A stretch of 13,358 nucleotides of DNA from Planctomycetota bacterium. GTDB lineage: Bacteria > Planctomycetota > Brocadiia > Brocadiales > Bathyanammoxibiaceae. Location: the NCBI GenBank assembly GCA_030598065.1, contig JAUVQR010000018.1, positions 1-13,358 on the forward strand, in the 5' to 3' direction. The notes beneath the pieces were generated by a model. That model searched no databases. It saw only the letters and a list, made by a program, of their open reading frames with translations, and was not told where the DNA came from. Made by a program: the position numbers and the translations under genes. Below, in pieces: positions 6,097 through 13,358 of this stretch. Position 1 is the first letter of the stretch; every line of letters starts with the position of its first letter.

Positions 6097-7606
6097 CAAG
6101 CTTATACAGATAATCTCCGATATCAAGAGCCCTTCCATAATAGTGGTGGGCGACATTATGCTGGACAGATACGTCTGGGGAGAAGTAAACCGCATCTCGC
6201 CGGAGGCGCCTATACCGATAATAAACGTGACTCATGAAGAATTAAGGCCCGGCGGGGCTGGCGCCGTAATAGCCAACCTCACCCATCTTGGCGCAAAGGT
6301 CTTCTGCACCGGGATATTGGGCGACGACGCCGCAGGCCGCGACCTCTCCCGGATGCTAAAGGATTTGGGGGCGGACACATCCGGTATATTCATTGATACT
6401 GAACGTCCCACCACGGTAAAGACCCGTATAATGGGCCAACTTCATACGGCCGGGCGAGCCGTGCAGCAACTTCTCAGAATAGACCACGAAAAGACGCACC
6501 CGGCGCCGAAAGAAATCGAAGAGAAGGTCGTAGACTACATAAAGAAACATCTGCCTCAATGTCACGCAGTGGCTTTTTCGGACATGAACAAGGGGCTAAT
6601 TACAGAGAAAGTACTCCGTATAATAACGGAACTGGGACGCAAGGCTGGAAAGCCCCTTATCGTCGACCCCAGGGTAAGCCGCGATTGCTCGGTCTACAAG
6701 GGAGTCACCGCTATTACGCCCAACCGCCGCGAGACACAGATAATGACGGGCCTAAACGTATCAACTGCGGGAAATCTTGAGAAGGCCGGCAAGAAACTGG
6801 TAGAAGACCTGGACCTCCATTGCGCCATAATCACCCTGGATAAGGACGGCATCTTCCTCTATCAGAGGGACGGGACGCACGCCATACTCCCGACAAACCC
6901 CAAGGAGGTCTATGACGTCACCGGCGCCGGAGACATGATACTAAGCATGATAACCTTCGTGGTGGCCGGGGGGTTCAACTTTGTAGAGGCAGCCCGGCTG
7001 GCCAATGTGGCCGCAGGCATAGAGGTCGGTAAGATAGGCGTGGTCCCCGTCAGCAAGGAAGAGATACTGGGGGTAATCTACGGGAACCACCCATCACTTG
7101 GAAAGATTAAGACCCCGAAAGGGTTGAAGGAGGCCCTGGAGAAGCACCGCACAAGGACAGAAAGAATCGTCTTTACCAACGGCTGCTTCGACATCCTGCA
7201 CAGAGGCCACGTAGAGTACCTGGGATTCGCCCGGAACCAGGGCGAACTGCTGGTGGTGGGGCTCAACACCGACCGTTCCGTTAACGGCATGAAGGGCCCA
7301 CGCCGTCCAGTGGTGCCGGAGCAGGACAGGGCTAGGGTCCTCGCCGCACTTGAGGACGTAGATTACGTGGTGCTGTTCGACGAACCCACTCCGGAGGCGT
7401 TGATAAGAGAAGTAAGGCCGGACATACTGGTAAAAGGCGAAGACTGGGCGGAAGAAGGTGTGGTGGGAAGGGAGTTCGTTGAAGCGAACGGCGGCAAGGT
7501 GGTGCTCGCGCCGCTTGTAGAAGGGATTTCTACCAGCAACATTATCTCCAGAATCGCAGAAGTAGAAAAAGAAGGCCAGAGTACGCATCCCGACAGCAGG
7601 ACATAA
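6089..7606 (+). CDS. hldE: Bifunctional heptose-7-phosphate kinase / heptose-1-phosphate adenylyltransferase (HldE)
   Basis: A fused enzyme of ADP-heptose synthesis. The N-terminal PfkB/ribokinase domain (about 1-325) phosphorylates D-glycero-beta-D-manno-heptose-7-phosphate at C1. The C-terminal cytidylyltransferase-like domain (about 355-495) adenylates the dephosphorylated product. Visible are VVGDIMLDRYVWG, RISPEAPIP, the kinase DVTGAGD with catalytic-type D282, and TNGCFDILHRGH with H371 and H374 of the HxGH nucleotidyltransferase motif, then late VKGEDW and STSNII. At 505 residues it is slightly longer than the usual 475-490. Two oddities: GGAGAV (55-60) has Ala59 where most PfkB kinases have Asn, and an insertion of several residues (about 114-126) precedes QQLLRID. 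Similar versions occur, from memory, in planctomycete homologues. It overlaps the YkgJ-like gene and lies 3 bases before gmhA. Confidence 0.95.
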   Translation: MHSKLIQIISDIKSPSIIVVGDIMLDRYVWGEVNRISPEAPIPIINVTHEELRPGGAGAVIANLTHLGAKVFCTGILGDDAAGRDLSRMLKDLGADTSGIFIDTERPTTVKTRIMGQLHTAGRAVQQLLRIDHEKTHPAPKEIEEKVVDYIKKHLPQCHAVAFSDMNKGLITEKVLRIITELGRKAGKPLIVDPRVSRDCSVYKGVTAITPNRRETQIMTGLNVSTAGNLEKAGKKLVEDLDLHCAIITLDKDGIFLYQRDGTHAILPTNPKEVYDVTGAGDMILSMITFVVAGGFNFVEAARLANVAAGIEVGKIGVVPVSKEEILGVIYGNHPSLGKIKTPKGLKEALEKHRTRTERIVFTNGCFDILHRGHVEYLGFARNQGELLVVGLNTDRSVNGMKGPRRPVVPEQDRARVLAALEDVDYVVLFDEPTPEALIREVRPDILVKGEDWAEEGVVGREFVEANGGKVVLAPLVEGISTSNIISRIAEVEKEGQSTHPDSRT

Positions 7607-7609
7607 GAA

Positions 7610-8206
7610 ATGAACGAGATTGAAAAAGAACTCAGAGAGAGCATAGACGTAAAGCAGAGCCTGTTGGCCGGAAGCATCTCCACCATAGAGGAAATGGCCA
7701 GGATAACGGTGCGCTGCCTCAGGTCCGGCAACACCGTCTACCTCATCGGCAACGGCGGGAGCGCAGCAGACGCCCAACACATCGCGGGTGAAATGGTCGG
7801 GCGGTTTGAGAGGGACAGAAAGGCGCTGCCCGTCCTTGCGCTGACGACCGACACCTCGGTCATCACGGCCATTGCCAACGACTACGGTTACGACCGTTGT
7901 TTTGAAAGGCAGGTGGAGGCGTTCGTAAAGGACGGCGACATGGTGATAGGGATATCTACCAGCGGCAATTCGGAAGGCATTCTCCGGGCCATCCGCCGGG
8001 CCAGGGAAAAGGGCGCGGTCACTATGGGCCTGACGGGCCAAGACGGAGGGGACCTCAAGGGTCTTGTGGACGTCTGCCTTCAGGTGCCTTCCCAGAACAC
8101 GCCGAGGATACAGGAGTGCCACGCGATGGTGGGCCACATCCTGTGCTCCATCGTTGAAAAGGAACTCTTTGGAGATTCCACACCCGGAAAGGACAGGTCG
8201 TCATGA
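7610..8206 (+). CDS. gmhA: Sedoheptulose-7-phosphate isomerase (phosphoheptose isomerase GmhA)
   Basis: GmhA isomerises D-sedoheptulose-7-phosphate to D-glycero-D-manno-heptose-7-phosphate, the first step of ADP-heptose synthesis, in the cytosol. It is a single SIS domain of 198 residues, normal for the family. Visible are LIGNGGSAADAQHIAGE, with E61 matching the catalytic glutamate, LALTTDTSVITAIAND, the sugar-phosphate-binding ISTSGNSEGI, and a late QECHAMVGH with H171 at the catalytic-histidine position. AGGA lies 8 bases before the ATG. The stop overlaps the gmhB start as ATGA, so the two are translationally coupled. Confidence 0.95.
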   Translation: MNEIEKELRESIDVKQSLLAGSISTIEEMARITVRCLRSGNTVYLIGNGGSAADAQHIAGEMVGRFERDRKALPVLALTTDTSVITAIANDYGYDRCFERQVEAFVKDGDMVIGISTSGNSEGILRAIRRAREKGAVTMGLTGQDGGDLKGLVDVCLQVPSQNTPRIQECHAMVGHILCSIVEKELFGDSTPGKDRSS

Positions 8207-8745
8207 GCAGAAGGGCGGTTTTCCTGGACAGAGACGGCACAATAGTCCGGGGTGCTGAATACCTGCGCACCCCCGAAGAACTGGAACTTCTACCCAATGC
8301 CGCCAGGGCGATAAAACGGTTCAACGAAGACGGCTATCTCACAATCATCATTACAAATCAGTCAGGGGTGGCAAGGGGGTTTCTCACCGAGGAGCGCCTG
8401 GCAGAGATTCATAAAAGGCTGCTGGACATGCTCTCAGAAGAAGGCGCGCGCATAGACGCAATCTACTACTGCCCCCATCTGGCCGAGGGCTCCGTCGAGG
8501 CGTACAGCATCGACTGTCAGTGCCGCAAGCCCAGGGCCGGGATGCTCCAAAGGGCGGCCACCGAACACGACATAGACCTCTCAACGTCAATAATGATAGG
8601 CGATACCCCGGCCGACGTAATGGCCGGTAAAGCGGCGGGGTGCAGGACGGTATTGGTGCAGACTCACGGCAACGGCTTTGACATGCCGGAAGAGCCGGAC
8701 TACACGGCAAAAGACCTGCTGGCCGCGGTCACCTTGGTAACTTGA
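8203..8745 (+). CDS. gmhB: D-glycero-D-manno-heptose 1,7-bisphosphate 7-phosphatase (GmhB)
   Basis: A HAD-superfamily phosphatase that removes the C7 phosphate between the two HldE reactions. The 180-residue protein has the nucleophile motif FLDRDGT (D9, D11), motif II ITNQSG, a structural zinc site C90-P-H92...C105-Q-C107 followed by RKP, and motif IV IGDTPAD with D134. Members of the family also act on histidinol phosphate, but the position between gmhA and a heptosyltransferase, with hldE in the same operon, makes the heptose role most likely. The start ATG overlaps the gmhA stop. Confidence 0.94.
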   Translation: MSRRAVFLDRDGTIVRGAEYLRTPEELELLPNAARAIKRFNEDGYLTIIITNQSGVARGFLTEERLAEIHKRLLDMLSEEGARIDAIYYCPHLAEGSVEAYSIDCQCRKPRAGMLQRAATEHDIDLSTSIMIGDTPADVMAGKAAGCRTVLVQTHGNGFDMPEEPDYTAKDLLAAVTLVT

Positions 8746-8756
8746 AGTAAACATAC

Positions 8757-10274
8757 ATGAAGGTTTTATTCATTTACCCGAACATCAACACCCAGGTCGG
8801 CTTCAACTACGGGCTGGCCTTCATATCCGCCATGCTCAAGAAGCACGGGCACGACACCAAACTCCTCAACCTGAACGAGAAACTGAGAAAGATACCGAGC
8901 GACGAGGAGATTGTAAAGTACGTCCATGACTATTCCCCCGGCCTGATAGGCATGTCCGTGGTAACCCCTCAGTACCCTACCGCGCTCAGGGTGGCACGGC
9001 TTATAAAAAAGAATTTTTCGGACATACCCCTGCTGATAGGAGGCGTGCACACGACGCTGGTGCCTGACGAGGTAATGAAGGAAAGCTGCTTTGATTACGC
9101 CTGTACGGGAGAGGGAGAGGAGGCCGTGCTCGCGCTGGCGACAAGAATAGAAAGAGGCGAAGACACCTCCACGATTGACAACATCTGGGCAAGGACAAAC
9201 GGCACGGTAAAACAGAACAACGTCCGCTCGTTCGTAGACCTTTCAAACCTCCCGATGAAGGACTACGAACTTTTTGACCTGCAGCACATGATAGACAAAG
9301 AGGACGGCTGGGTAAGGCTGATGGGCTCCAGGGGTTGCCCCTTTCGCTGCAGCTACTGCTTTAACCATAAGATAGTAGACCGCTACAAGAATGATTTATC
9401 AACATCCGACATCGGCTATATAAGGCGCCACAACCTCAAAGAGGTGGTGGACGAGATAAACTACCTGCTCCGCACGTACCGCGGCATAAAGACGTTCATC
9501 TTCGACGACGACATATTTACCTTCGACAAGAAATTCCTGAGAGAATTCTGCGCCGAATATCCCAGATTGACGAACGTCCCGTTTGTGGTGAACGGCCACG
9601 TCCGCGCCTTCGATGAGGAGAGGGCGGAGATGCTGAAGGAGGGCGGCTGCAGCATCGTGAAATTCGGGCTTGAGAGCGGCAGCGCGCGGATAAGGAAAGA
9701 CGTGCTCCGCCGTCCGATGAGTAACGAAGAGATAATCCGGGCATTTAACGCTGCCGATAAATACGGCCTCCACACCTCGGCCTTCGTCATGATAGGGCTC
9801 CCCTACGAGACCAGAGAGGACATCATGGCCACGATAGAACTCCTTGGCCGGATACGGCCCGGACGCTTCCGCTGGGCCATATTCTTCCCATTCCCCAGGA
9901 CGGACGCCTATGAGATGAGCGTCAAGGGAGGGTACCTTGACTTCAAGAAGATGCGCGAGCTGGAAAACTTTACCGAGGCCTCGTGCCTGGACTTCGGCCC
10001 GGAGCACAACCTCTTCATCTCGAAACTCCAAAAGACCTTGCCCTGGTACGTCAACTCATACTCCGATAACTCCGTAGGCAACATATACTCCTTTCTGACC
10101 CGTGCTATAGAAGATATGCCACCCGAGAGGTGGGAAGAGGCCAAGGACGGGATAATCTCCGTTGACGGAGAATTGTCCCAATGTCTCAATAAAGCCGGTT
10201 GCAAACACTATTCGTTCCGTTATAATAGTTTTACAGCAGTAAGATCGGACTGGGAACATGCAAAAGGCGAATAA
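8757..10274 (+). CDS. B12-binding-type radical SAM protein of unknown substrate
   Basis: A 505-residue protein of the BchE-like class. The N-terminal Rossmann-type cobalamin-binding domain (about 1-130) has LLIGGVHTTLVPDEV and ACTGEGEEAV. It lacks an obvious DxHxxG lower-ligand histidine, so any B12 would probably be bound base-off without His, as in many radical SAM members. The radical SAM barrel (about 185-400) carries GCPFRCSYC with the 4Fe-4S cysteines C194, C198 and C201, then FDDDIF, FGLESGS and FVMIGLPYET. The C-terminal 100 residues are specific to this protein. Such enzymes catalyse methylations, cyclisations or other radical chemistry on lipids, sugars or cofactors. It lies 11 bases after gmhB and overlaps the waaF-like gene by 17 bases, so a lipid A, core or lipid-modifying role is plausible but inferred only from context. 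Confidence 0.87.
   Translation: MKVLFIYPNINTQVGFNYGLAFISAMLKKHGHDTKLLNLNEKLRKIPSDEEIVKYVHDYSPGLIGMSVVTPQYPTALRVARLIKKNFSDIPLLIGGVHTTLVPDEVMKESCFDYACTGEGEEAVLALATRIERGEDTSTIDNIWARTNGTVKQNNVRSFVDLSNLPMKDYELFDLQHMIDKEDGWVRLMGSRGCPFRCSYCFNHKIVDRYKNDLSTSDIGYIRRHNLKEVVDEINYLLRTYRGIKTFIFDDDIFTFDKKFLREFCAEYPRLTNVPFVVNGHVRAFDEERAEMLKEGGCSIVKFGLESGSARIRKDVLRRPMSNEEIIRAFNAADKYGLHTSAFVMIGLPYETREDIMATIELLGRIRPGRFRWAIFFPFPRTDAYEMSVKGGYLDFKKMRELENFTEASCLDFGPEHNLFISKLQKTLPWYVNSYSDNSVGNIYSFLTRAIEDMPPERWEEAKDGIISVDGELSQCLNKAGCKHYSFRYNSFTAVRSDWEHAKGE
10199..10226 (+). promoter_or_regulatory. Possible internal promoter ahead of the heptosyltransferase gene
   Basis: Within the last codons of the radical SAM gene there is a perfect -10 TATAAT (10221-10226), preceded by TTGCAA (10199-10204) with a 16-base spacer. 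Initiation near 10233 would give a leader of about 25 bases. The -35 matches only four of six positions, and a TATAAT can arise by chance in coding DNA. Confidence 0.35.
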
Positions 10275-11325
10275 CATCTTAGTAACCGCCCCCAGCTGGG
10301 TAGGTGATGTTGTAATGGCGACGCCCTCCTTCAGGTGTGTCAGAGAGAACTTCCCCGACGCAAATATCACCCTCCTGCTCAAACCTTACGCGAAAGAAAT
10401 TCTTGGTGGCGCGCCGTGGTTTGACCGGGTAATAGAATATGACACCAAGGATAAACACAAGCAGGCCGGAAAATATCTATCGCTTATAAGAAAGCTGCGA
10501 AAAACGAAATACGACCTCGCCTTCGTGCTGCCGAATTCCTTTAGCTCCGCGTTGATAACCTGGTCTGCGGGCGCCAGCAGACGGATAGGATACGTAAGGG
10601 ACAACCGAGCCTGGCTCCTCACCGACGCCGTGCAAAGACCGAAGGAAAACGGCCGGTTCTTACCCACCTACATGGGCGACTACTATCTGAGACTATGCAC
10701 CAGTATCGGTTGCAAGGTTGGTTCGAAAAAGACCGAAGTCTTCGTCTCGCCGGAGAGCGGGAAGAAAATCGAACAACTCTTTTCCAAGCACGGGCTAACC
10801 AGCAACTCAAGGCCCAAGGTCCTCATCAACCCGGGCGCCACCTACGGCTCCTCCAAATTCTGGACCGCCGATGGCTTCGCCGAGACCGCCAAACTGTTGC
10901 GCGAGCAAAAAGACTGCGACGTATTGCTGGTGACCAGCCCCGATGAAAAGGACGTCGCCGATAAGATTGTGGACGCGTCCGACGGAAACATAGTCAACCT
11001 CTCGCAAGACCGTATAACACTGGAACTCCTGAAGGCCCTGGTGGACAAGTGCTCGCTGCTGATAACCGTTGATTCCGGGCCGAGGCATATCGCCGTGGCC
11101 CTGAACAAGCCGGTAGTGACATTAATCGGCCCGACGGACCCCAGATACTCCCGGACAAAGCAAGAAATAGGCAAGGTGGTAAGGGCGCCGGTAGACTGCG
11201 CCCCCTGCCACCTTAAGACCTGTCCCACCGACCACCGCTGCATGGAACAGATAAAACCGCAGAAAGTAGTCGCCGCCGCGATAGAACTCCTACCCAAACG
11301 CAAGACACGGGCACGCAAGCAATAG
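10258..11325 (+). CDS. waaF: ADP-heptose:LPS heptosyltransferase (glycosyltransferase family 9, WaaF-like)
   Basis: Transfers L-glycero-D-manno-heptose from ADP-heptose to the inner core on the cytosolic face of the inner membrane. The 355-residue GT-B protein has the N-terminal family motif ILVTAPSWVGDVVMATP, acceptor-domain LPNSFSSAL, then the nucleotide-binding domain with INPGATYGSSKFW, LITVDSGPRHIAVALNKPVV and LIGPTDPRYS. The late CAPCHLKTCP...HRCM cluster is usual for heptosyltransferase II. A basic tail (KRKTRARKQ) could help membrane contact. GT9 also contains heptosyltransferases I and III; the APSWVGD and cysteine patterns favour WaaF. It is the last gene of the rightward series, and I see no convincing terminator hairpin in the 52 bases before the convergent gene. 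Confidence 0.88.
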   Translation: MQKANNILVTAPSWVGDVVMATPSFRCVRENFPDANITLLLKPYAKEILGGAPWFDRVIEYDTKDKHKQAGKYLSLIRKLRKTKYDLAFVLPNSFSSALITWSAGASRRIGYVRDNRAWLLTDAVQRPKENGRFLPTYMGDYYLRLCTSIGCKVGSKKTEVFVSPESGKKIEQLFSKHGLTSNSRPKVLINPGATYGSSKFWTADGFAETAKLLREQKDCDVLLVTSPDEKDVADKIVDASDGNIVNLSQDRITLELLKALVDKCSLLITVDSGPRHIAVALNKPVVTLIGPTDPRYSRTKQEIGKVVRAPVDCAPCHLKTCPTDHRCMEQIKPQKVVAAAIELLPKRKTRARKQ

Positions 11326-11377
11326 CCGGACCTGCAGGAACTATCATTGGAAGGAAGGTAAACCAGCCGGAAAGGAA

Positions 11378-13057
11378 TTACCCGGGGTTTGAACGTTTGT
11401 ACTGCGCGGCCATCTGCTCACATGCGCGGCGCAGCGAATCACTGCAATCCATCCTGTCGAAATGGACCTCGATAAGTGTCAAGCCCCGGTTTCCCCGCGC
11501 CTTTTCCAGGGCCTCTTCGAGCTCACCCTCGGTATATACGTCACAGCCCCGGCCGCCGCCGAAGACCTGCGGCAAGAGGTGGTATTTCCACGGCTGTATG
11601 TCATTGTACGGCCCGTCGGTAATGAGCCGCTCTATGGTATAGCCGTCGTTATTCAGCACAAACACGATGGGGTTTAGACCGTTGCGTATCAGCGTTGAAA
11701 GCTCCTGAGAGGTGAGTTGAAACGCGCCGTCACCTACGAACACGACAACCCGCCGCTCCGGCGCGGCCAGGGCGGCTCCAAGCGCCGCGCCCACCGTATA
11801 GCCGATAGAGCAGTAAAAGGCCTGACCGATAAACGTTACCTCGTCCGGCATAAAGACCTCGCCGGCGCTGAACAGGGCAGTGCCAGTGTCGGCCATAACA
11901 ACGTCGTTCGACTGTACGAAGTGGGCCATGCGGTCATAAAAGCGGCGTATGGTTAGCTTCTGCCCCGGTTCAGGCTCGAACGCCGCCGATTTACGATGCG
12001 TACAGGAATCCACAGCCGGTCTGACGTCAAGACTGCCCGGAGACCCGGCCGATAGCTTCTCGGTCAGCCTCTCAATAAAATCCTTCAGGCCCACCTGATT
12101 GTAGTAATGGTTCTTAATCCGCACCCTTCCGTCTATCGCCCTGATAAGCCTGTTATCTTCCAGCTTGGCCGTGAAACCGCCCAGATTGAAGTCAGACATA
12201 AACGTGCCCAGACACAAGAGGCCGCCCGCCCCCTCAACGCGCTCCCTTACGTAGTCCCTGCTGGACATACCCTCATAAAGACCGATAAACTGAGGATTTT
12301 GCTCCGGAAGCGCCGTCTTGCCCAGCAACATCGTCGCAAACGGATAGCCGGTCTTCTTGAGCAGTTTGTTCATGGGATCCTGAAGACCGTACCGGTGGAT
12401 CTCGACGCCTACCAGTATCGCCGGGTTATTGCGCGCCGTCAACAAGGCAACTGCCTCGTCAACTGCCTCTGCCAGGGCGGCAGCGTCACTGAGCATGGGT
12501 TCCGGAAAAGCAAAATCGCCCGGCTCCGTACAGGAACGGTGTGTAACGTCACTCGGCAGTTCAATATAAACAGGTCGCTTGTGGTAGAGACAGGCGCGCA
12601 GCGCCCTATCTATCTGTTCAGGCGCCTTGACCGGGTCGGCAAGCGACACCGCAGCGACGGTCACCCTCTCGAAGATTTCCAGGGGGATGTTATAGTTGCC
12701 CAGGGTGTGGTGCAACATCGCCGAATGCCTGCGGTTTTCAACCGTAGGGGCGCCGGTAATCGCGACAACGGGCACCTTCTCCGAGTACGCGCCCGCCACC
12801 GCGTTAAGGGCGCTGAACTCACCCACGGCGTACGTCGTAACCACGCCGCCGATACCGTTAACGCGCGCATAACCGTCCGCGGCGTATCCGGCGTTGAGCT
12901 CGTTGCACGTCGTAATCAGCTCGACCTTGCTCTCGAGAATCTGGTCCATGAACCCCAGTACGAAATCACCCGGAACGCCGAAGACGTGCTTAAGTCCGAC
13001 CTGTTCCAGCCGCCGTAACAGGTATCGCCCCACATTCCATTCGGATGCCTTCATCAT
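11378..13057 (-). CDS. Thiamine-diphosphate-dependent 2-oxoacid decarboxylase (pyruvate/indolepyruvate decarboxylase family)
   Basis: A complete 559-residue ThDP enzyme of the non-oxidative decarboxylase group, which converts 2-oxoacids to aldehydes and CO2. Three domains are seen: an N-terminal Pyr domain with the cofactor-activating glutamate E53 in CNELNAGYAADGYAR and the diagnostic HH pair (H116, H117) in MLHHTLG; a central domain (about 195-345); and a C-terminal PP domain with GDG (442-444) and the metal-binding asparagine in VLNNDGYTIE. E476 in that motif corresponds to the catalytic glutamate of Zymomonas-type pyruvate decarboxylase. HH plus this Glu separates it from acetolactate synthase. 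Substrate choice (pyruvate, indolepyruvate, branched-chain or phenylpyruvate) cannot be read by eye. AAGGA lies 5 bases before the first of two adjacent ATGs. It follows lpxI on the same strand but is separated from it by a repeat-bearing spacer, so it may have its own transcription. Confidence 0.9.
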   Translation of the reverse strand: MMKASEWNVGRYLLRRLEQVGLKHVFGVPGDFVLGFMDQILESKVELITTCNELNAGYAADGYARVNGIGGVVTTYAVGEFSALNAVAGAYSEKVPVVAITGAPTVENRRHSAMLHHTLGNYNIPLEIFERVTVAAVSLADPVKAPEQIDRALRACLYHKRPVYIELPSDVTHRSCTEPGDFAFPEPMLSDAAALAEAVDEAVALLTARNNPAILVGVEIHRYGLQDPMNKLLKKTGYPFATMLLGKTALPEQNPQFIGLYEGMSSRDYVRERVEGAGGLLCLGTFMSDFNLGGFTAKLEDNRLIRAIDGRVRIKNHYYNQVGLKDFIERLTEKLSAGSPGSLDVRPAVDSCTHRKSAAFEPEPGQKLTIRRFYDRMAHFVQSNDVVMADTGTALFSAGEVFMPDEVTFIGQAFYCSIGYTVGAALGAALAAPERRVVVFVGDGAFQLTSQELSTLIRNGLNPIVFVLNNDGYTIERLITDGPYNDIQPWKYHLLPQVFGGGRGCDVYTEGELEEALEKARGNRGLTLIEVHFDRMDCSDSLRRACEQMAAQYKRSNPG

Positions 13058-13108
13058 GTGTATCCTTAGTTTTCCGATGAACCCACAACTGGTAACGACA
13101 AGTTGGAA

Positions 13109-13126
13109 GGTGCGTCGAGACGCACC
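13109..13126. repeat. Perfect palindrome, REP-like hairpin 1
   Basis: GGTGCGTC, GA, GACGCACC forms a perfect inverted repeat (realistically a 7-bp stem with a 4-base loop), followed by CTACAA at 13127-13132. No T-run follows on either strand, so it is not a standard terminator. It shares the CCTACAA border and the sequence style of hairpin 2. Confidence 0.7.
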
Positions 13127-13149
13127 CTACAAACCAGGCTTTAGACCCC

Positions 13150-13183
13150 ATTGTAGGTGTACGTTGCAACGTGCCCCTACAAT
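13150..13183. repeat. Imperfect palindrome, REP-like hairpin 2
   Basis: Outer arms ATTGTAGG (13150-13157) and CCTACAAT (13176-13183) pair perfectly, and the centre ACGTTGCAACGT (13161-13172) is a 12-base palindrome. A three-base internal mismatch zone separates the two. On the minus strand both hairpins begin TTGTAGGG, suggesting copies of one repeat family. TTGTAG here can also pair with CTACAA at 13127-13132 after hairpin 1. Confidence 0.7.
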
Positions 13184-13210
13184 AGAAGAATGTAATGTTT
13201 CAGTCCTTCG

Positions 13211-13358
13211 CTACCGCGCAACGATGCAGACCCCGGCGCTGTCGGTGGCCTGTCTGACCTCATCCTTGTCGAGCACCAGCGTCCGTTCCGCCTCTATCGC
13301 CAGACACGTCACGCCGGCATCCTTCAGCGTCTTTACCGTCTCAGGGCCTATCGTCGGG
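13211..13358 (-). CDS. lpxI: UDP-2,3-diacylglucosamine pyrophosphatase LpxI, C-terminal fragment
   Basis: The final 48 codons of a gene entering from the right edge. The peptide begins PTIGPETVKTLKDAG and continues with AIEAERTLVLDKDEV, ending AGVCIVAR before TAG 13213-13211. This matches the C-terminal end of LpxI/DUF1009 proteins as I know them, where a PTIG motif is followed by IAVEAG-type and LVLD-type blocks. LpxI hydrolyses UDP-2,3-diacylglucosamine to lipid X and UMP, the step before the LpxB/LpxK reactions, in bacteria lacking LpxH. The presence of lpxK in the same window supports the call. Only a short fragment is visible, so it stays probable. Confidence 0.75.
   Translation of the reverse strand, partial: PTIGPETVKTLKDAGVTCLAIEAERTLVLDKDEVRQATDSAGVCIVAR

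Noticed and set aside
7094..8137. Long minus-strand open frame opposite hldE and gmhA
   Set aside because: The opposite strand encodes two unmistakable enzymes; the antisense translation has no family features.
11326..11377. Rho-independent terminator between the converging waaF and decarboxylase genes
   Set aside because: No stable stem followed by a T-run could be found on either strand in the 52 bases.
12107..13018. Plus-strand open frame of about 300 codons opposite the decarboxylase
   Set aside because: It is a shadow of the well-supported ThDP enzyme; its composition (Arg/His/Val rich) is typical of antisense reading.
13109..13183. CRISPR array or operator interpretation of the palindromes
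   Set aside because: There are only two non-identical hairpins with no regular spacers, and they lie well upstream of the decarboxylase start without a recognisable promoter beside them.

Overview
The window is a dense, mostly co-directional stretch of chromosome from a Gram-negative bacterium that makes lipopolysaccharide. LpxK, a probable LpxI, the complete ADP-heptose pathway (GmhA, GmhB, HldE) and an ADP-heptose:LPS heptosyltransferase are all present. The DNA is moderately GC-rich by eye, GTG and TTG starts are common, and TAA, TGA and TAG are all used as stops. The HldE lacks the usual Asn of the PfkB signature and has a short insertion before its substrate-binding strand. From memory these traits occur in HldE of Planctomycetota and similar lineages, so a planctomycete-like origin is my best but weak guess.

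Layout. At the left edge the 5' two-fifths of priA (replication restart helicase) runs leftward. It diverges from a long rightward gene series. The 144-base gap holds two back-to-back sigma70-type promoters, each with a 17-base spacer. The rightward series is: an isopropylmalate/isocitrate dehydrogenase family gene; an HNH endonuclease split by an 11-G tract; lpxK; a conserved uncharacterised protein; a small exported protein with a coding-like tail after its TAG; a cysteine-rich YkgJ-type protein; hldE; gmhA; gmhB; a B12-binding-type radical SAM protein; and a waaF-like heptosyltransferase. Gaps are 0-11 bases or short overlaps (ATGA, TAGTG), so most of the series is probably one operon. A weak internal promoter may precede waaF.

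The right end is leftward. The 3' end of a probable lpxI comes first, then a spacer with two palindromic REP-like hairpins, then a complete pyruvate/indolepyruvate decarboxylase-type ThDP enzyme that converges on waaF.

How the genes work together. LpxI and LpxK are lipid A steps (making lipid X, then 4'-phosphorylating the disaccharide). GmhA, HldE and GmhB convert sedoheptulose-7-phosphate to the activated heptose, and the WaaF-like enzyme transfers heptose to the core. The unexplained passengers in this envelope module are the conserved 331-residue protein, the exported protein, the YkgJ-like protein and the radical SAM enzyme. I see no defence system, CRISPR array, transposase gene, tRNA or rRNA. 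The oddest sequence-level events are the poly-G frameshift and the in-frame TAG, both of which could be real or assembly errors.
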